A DNA stretch of 64,000 nt from Pedobacter kyungheensis (GTDB lineage Bacteria; Bacteroidota; Bacteroidia; Sphingobacteriales; Sphingobacteriaceae). Position numbers and translations under genes: made by a program. Where the stretch lies: NCBI RefSeq assembly GCF_000812965.1, contig NZ_JSYN01000020.1, forward strand, positions 1 through 64,000, read 5' to 3'. Numbering within the stretch: the stretch's first letter is position 1; each line of letters opens with the position of its first letter. Below the pieces are notes generated by a model, which did not search any database, was not told where the DNA came from, and saw only the letters and a list, made by a program, of their open reading frames with translations. This document shows, piece by piece, positions 26,101 through 33,578 of this stretch.

Positions 26101-26874
26101 CTTCAAAACATAGGTAAAATTCAGGCTTTCAGTTTTATTGACATTTTCGATTTTACGGCATTTAAATGCAGTTTTGATCAAACCCGTAAACTCAACATTT
26201 TTGGAAGCTCGGTCTCCAACATTCATTTGACCTCTTGCACCGAAGTAATAGGTTGTTCCATCGGTATCGACAATAATGAATTCCCCCTCTACATAAGTAA
26301 TCTTTAAATTGTCAAATGGTACCGGAACAATTGAATATCCACTGCCAGCCTCATCCTTTCTAAAATAAAAAGACCCTGATTTGTTCAGTAATTTATAATT
26401 GAACTTATCAGGCATACCATCGTGCTCTCCTGATGCAATTCTATGGTTGTCCAATGCATCATTATCGCTTATCGGATATTGCAGATCGGGACGATTATCC
26501 TTAAATACCTTGATCAGGCTATTTTGCAAATACCCCCCAGGACCAAGGTCATCAATGCCATTTACACTTCTGGTTATCTGGATATCCGAACTCAGCGACC
26601 ACCCCATCCCTGACCGGGTTGCCTTTTCCTGGATCTTAAACCCGCCGGAATGATAACTCAAAGTAATAGGCATACTCAGGTTTCCGGACTGAAGTGTATA
26701 TAAAGGGACAGAGATATCAGGTATACCAGTATTGAAATTGACCGGATAGTTTACCATTTTAGTCAGTGCAGCAGCTTCTGGAGAGACAGGCACCTTGGGT
26801 TGGGCTTTTATCGAACTACCGATCGCGCACAGTAAAGCCAATGGCATGGCCATTAGAAATAGTTTTAATTTCAT
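23128..26874 (-). CDS. secreted YD-repeat (RHS-like) partner protein, long form
   Basis: 1248 aa. Signal peptide 1-25 (ends IKAQ), then VNFNTGIPDISVPLYTLQSG as in the 6489 protein, long beta-rich region, YD units (APDGRSKYFSYDDYGRLVMV, DDQGYIVKKHEY) at about 1040-1080. Beyond them is an extra domain of about 170 aa absent from the shorter homologue; it looks like a beta sandwich (IAPGEYKLGIRFEDNYNGS). No RHS core or variable tip. First gene of RHS operon 2. The stop overlaps an alternative start of the next gene. Function unknown; a shell or scaffold component for the RHS effector is a hypothesis. Confidence 0.75.
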   Translation of the reverse strand: MKLKLFLMAMPLALLCAIGSSIKAQPKVPVSPEAAALTKMVNYPVNFNTGIPDISVPLYTLQSGNLSMPITLSYHSGGFKIQEKATRSGMGWSLSSDIQITRSVNGIDDLGPGGYLQNSLIKVFKDNRPDLQYPISDNDALDNHRIASGEHDGMPDKFNYKLLNKSGSFYFRKDEAGSGYSIVPVPFDNLKITYVEGEFIIVDTDGTTYYFGARGQMNVGDRASKNVEFTGLIKTAFKCRKIENVNKTESLNFTYVLKAPVKFNGINQSIEYYTNENPCGMDTYYRADQIAGPYPTYERLMSAYRPFRLSSPRYMEHQSNGRSIFHFPYLDASNNVVEKTYPSEIPNSNLSTVYGIALARIDFRNGYVEFNGAEQLNSIKVKRLDNQQVKSFDFFQSVALPQNIAGFGEANGSDYSTRYLDSIKCSGSTTAFETYKFLYGSKFCFGDHLQGKDAWGYPNAFTAQVNQNIGFTSIPETKITQMFYNSPQDACFGNGVSSVFTFGSSNSQNKNVEAVDELPLNAGMLKRIIYPTGGYVDFEFEANAARQAVGQQQDLYAMTGGLRIKTISHYDGRSTKPATYKYYRYGDMEDGTGILINSPYREYDLARKTFKPYNYSQVVAYMAGPGSTNIGEDFTPIPSNCGTRGCIQVKFSERRTTYIPASSTDYTYPNGAPIYYTKVTEYNNDLGGITGKKVYNYYLPGQFLPYSFSSDAMITGTNIPVLQTDGLMGVERLIEDYSFESGKFSLVHSKEFTYSKYSKTDQIRVVYSYPKMDYSFLDGYPLGLSDASLYNLNNSFSNASQNVYDVFNAGQYGIQVAKLLLSAESEKWLKGDDVTVKNTVYEYNNSSYPQISKIITSGKNNGTVSKVFKYAYDFPGLAICDTMKNRNMVSQVIEEISYATNDSNVQIETSHSKTDYAALHSGMHVLPVTLHKSVAGAPLEVAMSFDLYDDHENVLQLTEKSKLLKTYLWGYNDQYPIAEVNGAGYYEVTSAFNASQVYTATTPAEIKAIGSSISTALPQVMVSTYAHIPMIGIAALTAPDGRSKYFSYDDYGRLVMVKDDQGYIVKKHEYVLAKTPAIAKTLNTVNNPMMLTFNHVYSDNVRRVVNSVQPAGAFFNPISSLSANTYAEQNLNSYWSSMIVGEDSEGPEANVLLKLNTWPSASNVPRAVYVDLLQNNSIVVSKRIPYNTPTNNFAELYIAPGEYKLGIRFEDNYNGSLSRLVWGSTVLRSGDLVNLQAGTEHTIVLFNE

Positions 26875-27375
26875 GTTCTATGAATTGATTAAAGGGAAGA
26901 AATTTTACAATTAAACTGAACCAGTAAAATACCCGTTATTGGTTTTGGGATGGATCATATTGATAAAGATTGGATGTAGAGCATTTTAATATCATGAGTC
27001 GTCGTTTTAATTCCCCATTACGATTTTTACAGGAGAAAGGTTTAGATATAGTGAATTTAGATTATTATATTTTTAAATTTTGTTGCAGCCTTTGTTATAA
27101 CAATCGCCGGCTAGAATGTTAAAGAGATTATCAATTCAGAATAAAAATTCAATCTCAACCCACATCCATAATATTATTTTTAAACCTGTCCTTAAGGCAA
27201 AAACAGGACTGTTTAACATTGTCAATAAGCCAAAAATCCATATATTTAGATGAAGAAATAGGGTGTATAACAGTAAATTTTGGGGGGTAATCTCTTCTAA
27301 AGATTATTTTTTTGTTAACAATAATGGCCATTACTGTACATTTTGTCGAAACTGGTTCTTCCCTAAATTTGTTGC
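26875..27375. other. intergenic region upstream of RHS operon 2
   Basis: About 500 bp, AT-rich. It should contain the operon promoter, but no good TAnnTTTG with a TTG 19 bp away was found, and the 21-bp box array seen before operon 1 is not present. An AATGGCCATT palindrome lies near 27323. Confidence 0.45.
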
Positions 27376-27582
27376 TTAATCCAGTTTCAGTATTAATCTT
27401 TTTCTAAGTTGCTCGAAACTTGCCTTACCTGCATATTCCAATGAAGCTACACAGTCTGTTTCGTACCAAACAGTATGCAAATTCGATTGCCGGGCGGCTG
27501 TGGGGATTTCGGCAATAGTAGCCACCGGATTCCGTTTCAAACTGTACACCTGGGGATTTACCCAAATCAGGAGAGAATAGCT
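27376..27582 (-). pseudogene. C-terminal fragment of an unidentified protein
   Basis: A 68-codon open frame with no start encodes WVNPQVYSLKRNPVATIAE and ends FEQLRKRLILKLD. The composition is protein-like, and it ends in a normal charged tail. The family is not recognised. It lies within the decayed DNA between RHS operon 2 and the tRNA. Confidence 0.35.
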
Positions 27583-27908
27583 TTAAGAACAGACCCAAAT
27601 ATATCCATTCCTGCCAAAACCCCGTTAAGAGAAATCTAATCTAACAACTCCTCTTCCAGCTCTGCAAAATCCATTCACAGCTAACCAGGCAGGTCAAATT
27701 CACTTTCAGGCTGTTTCAACAACACGTTTTCATTAAAAACATACCAATAAAAAATCCGGGAAGCACACCTAGAAAAAAAATCTTTTTTAAGCGCTTTAGC
27801 GCTAGCCTGGAGAAGCTTTGAACACAAAAACAATCATTGAATCAAACCATCATCTCACAAGCCTTAAAACAGCTTAAAATAAGCATAATGGTCATTTTTA
27901 CGCGAAAT

Positions 27909-27971
27909 AAGTGGTTAATTTAGACCGAAAAAAGTGGCCACTTTGATTAAAAACAGGTGGCCACTTTTTGG
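27909..27971. mobile_element. IS-like terminal repeats (remnant)
   Basis: AAAGTGGCCACTTT (27931-27944) and GTGGCCACTTTTTGG (27957-27971), with a weaker AAGTGGTTAATTT at 27909, are spaced as in the multiple terminal repeats of IS21-like elements. No transposase or helper ATPase gene remains. The end abuts, and appears to truncate, the recombinase fragment. Confidence 0.4.
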
Positions 27972-27983
27972 ATAATCCCCAGT

Positions 27984-28280
27984 GGTGATTACAAAATAAT
28001 CAAAACCGAGTGTGAGTCAGAAATTGTTGTTTTGGAAAGAAAACTGTTTGAAGCTTCTGACCCAAAAGTAAATATCGAAAAGGAATTGAAAAATGCAGCT
28101 GAAGTGCTCTCAAACCTACATTTACTGTATAAAACCGGAAAAACTCCTCTAAAAAGAACAATAATTGGTTCGATCTTTCCCGAAAAATTGAGTTTTGACG
28201 GCACGCAACATCGAACCACAAGAACTAACGAGATAGTTACTCTTATCAGTCAGATTTCCAGCAAGTTACAAAGCAAAAAA
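27984..28280 (+). pseudogene. C-terminal fragment of a site-specific recombinase
   Basis: About 99 codons encode a helical segment (GDYKIIKTECESEIVVLERK, later KELKNAAEVLSNLHLLY) and then IIGSIFPEKLSFDG and TRTNEIVTLISQISSKL. This ending is familiar from Bacteroidota serine recombinases. The catalytic N-terminal two thirds are missing, cut at the IS-like repeat. The frame formally continues through the tRNA terminator into the tRNA gene, where the encoded GPPGLEPGT is just antisense tRNA. The only near start is a GTG within the IS end. It is non-functional. Confidence 0.6.
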
Positions 28281-28281
28281 A

Positions 28282-28317
28282 AGTGGGTAAACGACGTAAA
28301 AACGTGCTTACCCACTA
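28282..28317 (-). terminator. terminator of the tRNA gene
   Basis: On the minus strand AGTGGGTAAGCACG pairs with CGTCGTTTACCCACT (one bulge) and is followed by eight T. It starts three bases after the tRNA 3' end. Confidence 0.85.
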
Positions 28318-28320
28318 GGG

Positions 28321-28394
28321 TGGGCCCACCTGGGCTCGAACCAGGGACCAAAAGATTATGAGTCTTCTACTCTAACCGACTGAGCTATAGGCCC
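28321..28394 (-). tRNA. tRNA with CAT anticodon (Ile2 or elongator Met)
   Basis: A 74-nt cloverleaf: acceptor GGGCCTA/TGGGCCC, D arm GCTC/GAGT, anticodon stem GAAGA/TCTTT with loop CTCATAA, T arm CCTGG/CCAGG with TTCGAGC. CCA is not encoded. The context GACTCATAATC and the TTGGTC variable loop resemble Ile2 (lysidine-modified CAT) more than elongator Met, but sequence alone does not settle it. It marks the border between the RHS/peptide region and core genes. Confidence 0.92.
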
Positions 28395-28635
28395 GGAAAA
28401 AAGCCTTGGCTTTTTGCGAGTGCAATGTTACAAATTTGCATTCAATTTTCGAAAATGTTTTTCACTAAAAATCAAATTATTTCAGCTACAAACTCATTTT
28501 CAACTCCTTAATTTAAAGTTTCAAAATGGATTTATTAGTCAGATACAGGTATTTTCTTCAGTACTACAAGCCGAATCAGGCTATTTTGTGGATAAAACGG
28601 TCTTCCCTCCTTTATCAAATCCGTTTCGAATAGGC

Positions 28636-28643
28636 TATTTTTG
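28636..28643 (+). promoter_or_regulatory. possible -7 box of the helicase gene
   Basis: TATTTTTG fits TAnnTTTG and ends eight bases before the helicase ATG, implying a very short or absent 5' UTR. No TTG at the -33 position. Confidence 0.35.
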
Positions 28644-28651
28644 TATTAGAT

Positions 28652-30748
28652 ATGAATACGCCCGATCCGGACAACCAGCTCCTTTTAGATTTTCTAGCCA
28701 CAACCAATCAGCCCCTGTTTTTAACGGGCAAGGCCGGTACAGGAAAAACCACGCTATTGCGCAAAATCAGAGAACTGACCAAAAAGAACTACGCCGTGGT
28801 AGCCCCCACAGCTGTTGCTGCCATAAATGCAGGCGGTGTTACGCTCCACTCCTTTTTTCAGATTCCTTTTGGACCTTTGGTACCGATGGTTGATGAAAAT
28901 ACAGAGGTTCCGATTAAATATTCTGATGAGAAAACCAGGTTGCTCCGTTGTCTTGATCTTTTAATTATCGATGAGATTAGTATGGTGCGGGTAGATATTA
29001 TCGATTTTATAGATCGTACTTTAAAGAGGGTAAAAGGCTCTAACCGTGCCTTTGGGGGCGTTCAGCTACTCATGATTGGCGATTTATATCAGCTTTCGCC
29101 CATCTTTCATGATGCCTGGCACATATTGGGCAGCTATTATCAGAGCCCTTATTTCTTTGATAGTCTGATTTTCAAATCGACCCCAATGCTCACGTTTACA
29201 CTGGAAAAAGTGTACCGCCAAAGCGACCCGGTATTTCTGGATATCTTAAATGGCATGCGCGAAAATAACCTGAGCACTGCTTTACTGGCCAAACTGAACG
29301 AACGCTACGATGCTTCACTTAACCAGGAATGGAAAGACGATTACATTACCCTAACCACACACAACCAGCTGGTAAACGAAATAAATAAAAGCTGCCTGGA
29401 AAAACTGGATGGCGAAATAGTTGAATTCGATGCAGAAGTAAGCGGCGATTTCCCGAAAGATGCCTACCCTACCGATGAAAAATTACAGTTGAAACCTGGC
29501 GCACAGGTTATTTTCATCAAAAATGACTCATCGGGTAAAAAGCAATATTATAACGGAAAGGCAGCAAAAGTAACCGCTATTAGTCAGGATAGCATTAAAG
29601 TTGCCTTTACAGATAGTGGCCGCGAAATTGAAGTTGAGAAAGAAATCTGGCAGAATGTTAAATACAGCCTCAGCGAAGAAGACAACAAAATAAACGAAAA
29701 CAGTACCGGATCTTTTGCACAATACCCTTTTAAACTCGCCTGGGCCATTACCGTACATAAAAGTCAGGGTTTAACTTTTGATAAGGCTATACTCGATGTA
29801 AGTACAGCTTTTACGCATGGACAGGCTTATGTAGCCCTGAGCCGTTGCCGAAGTCTGGAAGGTTTGATTTTGAAATCGCCGGTAGCAGCAGCAAACATCA
29901 TTACCGATGCCAAAGTAATCAGTTTCATCAAAAACTGTCACCAGGAAAAACCCACAGCCGAACTATTGGAACGCTGTAGCCAGCAATATGCCTGGGGACT
30001 AATACACGAATTGCTCGACTTTACACTGGTGGCCAAAGACTGGGAAAAACTAGGACGTTCCAAACTGATTGATAAGGACGAAAAGAACGCTTTCCTGGCC
30101 TTATATGAACAGGGAAATCAGCTGCTGCAAAACGAAATTTTTAAAGTGGCCCGCAGCTTTATTGTAAAAGAATATGCCAAAGTTTCTACCTCAGGGCATC
30201 CGGCTACAGAAAGCACTTTTATGGAGCGTTTGCAAAAAGCTGCTGATTATTTCATCCCAAAACTGCAACGGGTTATTGCCTTAATGGACAGAATTGTGGC
30301 CATCAATTTTTACAACGATACCCATTCAGATAAGCTGTTAACCTTGCTGAAAGATTGCAAAGATGCCTTGAATATCAAGCTGGCCTTATTTCATATTTCT
30401 TGGAATCCTTTTTCGATTAAAAACTATATCGATACGCTGCATGCCAGCAGCAACAAGCAGTCTGGAGAAAAGAAACAGGTAAAAACGAGCATCAAGCCCA
30501 AAGAAATTAGCAATCCACTAGTGTACAAAAACCTGGTTGAGTGGCGAAAAACCATTGCAACACAAAGAGGAACAGCCGACCATGCAGTACTTTCCGATCT
30601 GGCGCTGCTATCCATTGCCGAACGGATGCCACGCACAACCGATCAACTGGCTGCATTAAAAAGCGTGGGCATAGGCAATGCAAAAGAACTTGGTCAGCAA
30701 ATTACCCGTATTGTTAATGCCCATTTAGGCACGAGCGAGTTATTTTAA
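28652..30748 (+). CDS. PIF1-like helicase with C-terminal HRDC domain
   Basis: 698 aa. A superfamily 1 helicase: FLTGKAGTGKTTLLR (Walker A, about 22-36), LLIIDEISMVRVD (Walker B, about 108-120), QLLMIGDLYQLSP (motif III), and a UvrD_C_2-like end AWAITVHKSQGLTFDKAIL with VALSRCRS (about 360-410). The last 75 residues form an HRDC domain (NPLVYKNLVEWRKTIA, then LAALKSVGIGNAKELG), a nucleic-acid-binding module also found in RecQ. It probably unwinds DNA in replication or repair. It stands alone, with a gap of 75 bp to the Hsp70-like gene. Confidence 0.88.
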   Translation: MNTPDPDNQLLLDFLATTNQPLFLTGKAGTGKTTLLRKIRELTKKNYAVVAPTAVAAINAGGVTLHSFFQIPFGPLVPMVDENTEVPIKYSDEKTRLLRCLDLLIIDEISMVRVDIIDFIDRTLKRVKGSNRAFGGVQLLMIGDLYQLSPIFHDAWHILGSYYQSPYFFDSLIFKSTPMLTFTLEKVYRQSDPVFLDILNGMRENNLSTALLAKLNERYDASLNQEWKDDYITLTTHNQLVNEINKSCLEKLDGEIVEFDAEVSGDFPKDAYPTDEKLQLKPGAQVIFIKNDSSGKKQYYNGKAAKVTAISQDSIKVAFTDSGREIEVEKEIWQNVKYSLSEEDNKINENSTGSFAQYPFKLAWAITVHKSQGLTFDKAILDVSTAFTHGQAYVALSRCRSLEGLILKSPVAAANIITDAKVISFIKNCHQEKPTAELLERCSQQYAWGLIHELLDFTLVAKDWEKLGRSKLIDKDEKNAFLALYEQGNQLLQNEIFKVARSFIVKEYAKVSTSGHPATESTFMERLQKAADYFIPKLQRVIALMDRIVAINFYNDTHSDKLLTLLKDCKDALNIKLALFHISWNPFSIKNYIDTLHASSNKQSGEKKQVKTSIKPKEISNPLVYKNLVEWRKTIATQRGTADHAVLSDLALLSIAERMPRTTDQLAALKSVGIGNAKELGQQITRIVNAHLGTSELF

Positions 30749-30823
30749 AAAAGTTTAGCCTGCTAATTGTTTTTTTAATACTTTCGCAGCCCCATTTTAG
30801 TCACTACACTTTATACCAAGCCC

Positions 30824-32092
30824 ATGAGCAAGTTTTTGTACGGAATAGATTTTGGAACAACCAATTCGGCCCTTTCCATTTACGATGAAGAAAAAAGAGA
30901 AATTGTAGAAACCATTTCCATTCCTTCGCTCATTTATTTTACAGAAACCAAAAGCATGGTAGATGGCGAAAGCCACATTGTAGGCGAAAAAGCCATAGAT
31001 GCCTACCTGAACGATGGCATGAAAGGAAGGTTTATCAAATCGATTAAACAAATCCTTTCGCGTACAACCTTTACCGAAACACGCATCCACAATAAAAGGT
31101 ATACCGCATCCGATCTGGTTACTTTAATCCTAAAAGACTTAAAAGATAAAGCCGACAGCATTATTGGCGAAGATTGTACAAAGGCTGTTATTGGTCGTCC
31201 GGTTTTCTTTGACGACGATAGCACCATGAAAGATACCCTTGCGCAAACCCGTTTAAAAAAAGCCGCTGAAAATGCAGGCTTTACCCAGGTACGCTTTCAG
31301 TTCGAGCCCATTGGCGCGGCCTTTGCCTACGAAAAAACCATTACTAAAAAGGAACGTGTATTGGTAGCCGATTTAGGTGGTGGAACAACCGATTTTACTT
31401 ACCTGGTACTTGATCCTGACAAGGTAGGCAGCAAAGACCGCAAAAACGATATGATTGCCTCTGGTGGTATTTACATTGGTGGCGATAGTCTCGATTCGGC
31501 TTTTATGTGGGAAAAAGGAACGCCTTATTTCGGTAAAAACACCATGTACGAAGCCACACCTGGCAAAGTACTTAATGTACCCAAATCGCTTTTTGCTAAT
31601 ATTTGTACCTGGGATAAGATGAACTTCTTTAATGGTTTAAAAATCCAGAAGGAGATTGAAGAATATTACTACTATTCGGGCAACGATCCTAAATTTAAAA
31701 ACCTGATTACCCTGATCGAAAATAACCTGGGCTATTCACTCTTCAGATCAATCGAAAAAACAAAAATCGAACTTTCCGGTCAACCTTTATCCAACTTCGC
31801 CTATTCGAACATGGAAATCGAAATTGATGAAGATATTTCTCTGGAACAATACAACAACATTATCGAAAAAGATATCCAAAAAATTGAAAAATACCTCGAT
31901 CAGTTTATGGAAACCTATCAGGTGGCACCTCAGGATATTGACTGCTTGTTTTTAACTGGTGGAACATCGATGGTGGCAGCCGTACAACAGCTTTTCAAAA
32001 ATAAATTCCCGCACATTCCGCTAAACTCGGGCGATAACTTTAAAAGTGTAGCTAAAGGATTGGCCTATAGCGGTTATTTATTTGAAGATTAA
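30824..32092 (+). CDS. Hsp70-family protein (short, YegD-like)
   Basis: 422 aa, an actin-fold ATPase: phosphate 1 LYGIDFGTTNSALSIYD (residues 4-20), phosphate 2 VLVADLGGGTTDFTYLV (about 175-190), adenosine motif LFLTGGTSMVAAV (about 376-388). It is about 200 residues shorter than DnaK and lacks the substrate-binding domain, like E. coli YegD. Client and role unknown. Convergent with the sulfatase operon, separated by a terminator. Confidence 0.87.
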   Translation: MSKFLYGIDFGTTNSALSIYDEEKREIVETISIPSLIYFTETKSMVDGESHIVGEKAIDAYLNDGMKGRFIKSIKQILSRTTFTETRIHNKRYTASDLVTLILKDLKDKADSIIGEDCTKAVIGRPVFFDDDSTMKDTLAQTRLKKAAENAGFTQVRFQFEPIGAAFAYEKTITKKERVLVADLGGGTTDFTYLVLDPDKVGSKDRKNDMIASGGIYIGGDSLDSAFMWEKGTPYFGKNTMYEATPGKVLNVPKSLFANICTWDKMNFFNGLKIQKEIEEYYYYSGNDPKFKNLITLIENNLGYSLFRSIEKTKIELSGQPLSNFAYSNMEIEIDEDISLEQYNNIIEKDIQKIEKYLDQFMETYQVAPQDIDCLFLTGGTSMVAAVQQLFKNKFPHIPLNSGDNFKSVAKGLAYSGYLFED

Positions 32093-32096
32093 GTAA

Positions 32097-32148
32097 TTCA
32101 CACCACCTCGCACTGATTTCAGTTCATGAGGCGGTGTGAAACGCTTTT
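32097..32148. terminator. terminator between convergent genes
   Basis: TTCACACCACCTC (32097-32109) pairs with GAGGCGGTGTGAA (32128-32140) with one mismatch and a loop of 18 bases, followed by GCTTTTT. It can serve the Hsp70-like gene and possibly the sulfatase gene. Confidence 0.75.
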
Positions 32149-32154
32149 TAAGCA

Positions 32155-33573
32155 TTATTGTTCAATTTCCGACCAATCAAATCTTGGGTTTTCAGCAGGG
32201 GTTTTGGCCTTTTTCATCAATGCGTACAAAGCCTTCACTGTATCGGGATTTTTAGCAGCGATATCATGTTTTTCACTAATATCACTTTTTAAGTTATACA
32301 GCTCCAGCTTTTCAGCGGTTCCCTTATCTTTAAAACGAATCAGTTTCCAATCTCCTTTGGTTAAAGCTTCCTTTAAACCATTTTCATTAAATTGCCAGTA
32401 AAAATAGTCGTGCTCTTTTACTGCTTTTTTACCGTTTAGTAGTGGTAAAAAAGAAAGACCATCGATATTTTTTGGTGTAGCGGTGCCAGTAAGCTCGCCT
32501 AGAGTTGGCAAAATATCCCAAAAAGCCCAGGGAGAGGGATTTACCTGTGCTGCGGCTATTTTACCTGGCGCCCTTACAATAAGTGGAACGCGGATACCGC
32601 CTTCGTACAAGTCTCTTTTTACACCCCTGAATACACCACCGCTGTTAAAATAAACCGGATCTGCCCCACCTTCTTTATGTGGGCCATTATCGCTGGTAAA
32701 GAAAATATAGGTATCGTTATCCAGTCCAAGTTTTTTAATAAGGGCTACAAGGGTACCTACATCCGCATCCAGCTTGTTTACCATTGCTGCAAACGTTGCA
32801 TGCGGCTGCGCCTGACTATCGTAATTCCCTTTTTTCTCGAAAGGTGTTTCGGGTGGGAATTTACTCGAGCCATCGGCATGCTGAAATTTCTTGAGCAACG
32901 CTGCCGGCACTTTCAATTCGGCATGTGGTACCGTTAAAGGCAAATACAGAAAGAAAGGCTGGTCTTTATTGGCGTTAATAAAATCAACAGCCTTATTTAC
33001 AATCAGGTCTTCGGTATATTGGGCTGTATCAACCGGTACTTCTACGGTTTTACCACCAATTATTTCGTATAAATGATTGGTATAATAATCATGGGCGTGC
33101 GATTGATCCAGGTAGCCATAAAAAGCATCAAAGCCTTTTAAATGTGGTGCCCCCTGACTGTCATCATCTCCTAACCCCCATTTTCCAAACATACCAGTTC
33201 TATAACCATTACCTTTTAAACGCTGGGCCAAAGTGGTATCCTGTGCACGTAAAGCAGCCAGGCCGTCTTTCGCTTTAGCATTTCCGCGTACCCAGGCGTG
33301 TCCCATGTTAAAACCCGTCATTAAGGCGCAGCGTGAAGGTGCACAAACTGTATTGCCTGAGTAGAAACGGGTAAATTTAATGCCCTCTCCTGCCAGCCGA
33401 TCTAAGTTTGGGGTTGGTATTTTGCTGTTTGGATTAAAACTTTTCACATTTCCGTAACCTAAATCATCGGCCAGGATAAAAATAATATTGGGTTTCCGTT
33501 TGCTTTGCGCCTGCACCTCGTAGCCACTGCCTATCAGTAAGGCTAAAGCCATATATTTTAAAGTGTGTCTCAT
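32155..33573 (-). CDS. secreted sulfatase (arylsulfatase family)
   Basis: 472 aa with signal peptide 1-22 (ends VQAQ). Metal-binding ILADDLGYG (about 32-40) and the formylglycine motif CAPSR in TVCAPSRCALMTG (about 75-87) are intact, so it is a Cys-type sulfatase needing a maturation enzyme not in the window. FFTSDNGPH (about 293-301) supplies further active-site ligands. It hydrolyses sulfate esters, presumably on a glycan taken up by the neighbouring SusC/SusD pair. Its start is six bases after the SusD stop, third gene of that operon. Substrate not determinable. Confidence 0.93.
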   Translation of the reverse strand: MRHTLKYMALALLIGSGYEVQAQSKRKPNIIFILADDLGYGNVKSFNPNSKIPTPNLDRLAGEGIKFTRFYSGNTVCAPSRCALMTGFNMGHAWVRGNAKAKDGLAALRAQDTTLAQRLKGNGYRTGMFGKWGLGDDDSQGAPHLKGFDAFYGYLDQSHAHDYYTNHLYEIIGGKTVEVPVDTAQYTEDLIVNKAVDFINANKDQPFFLYLPLTVPHAELKVPAALLKKFQHADGSSKFPPETPFEKKGNYDSQAQPHATFAAMVNKLDADVGTLVALIKKLGLDNDTYIFFTSDNGPHKEGGADPVYFNSGGVFRGVKRDLYEGGIRVPLIVRAPGKIAAAQVNPSPWAFWDILPTLGELTGTATPKNIDGLSFLPLLNGKKAVKEHDYFYWQFNENGLKEALTKGDWKLIRFKDKGTAEKLELYNLKSDISEKHDIAAKNPDTVKALYALMKKAKTPAENPRFDWSEIEQ

Positions 33574-33578
33574 ATTTT

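Noticed and set aside
28281..28361. Extension of the recombinase fragment reading GPPGLEPGT
   Set aside because: These codons come from the tRNA terminator and the antisense of the tRNA T arm, a well-known false protein ending.
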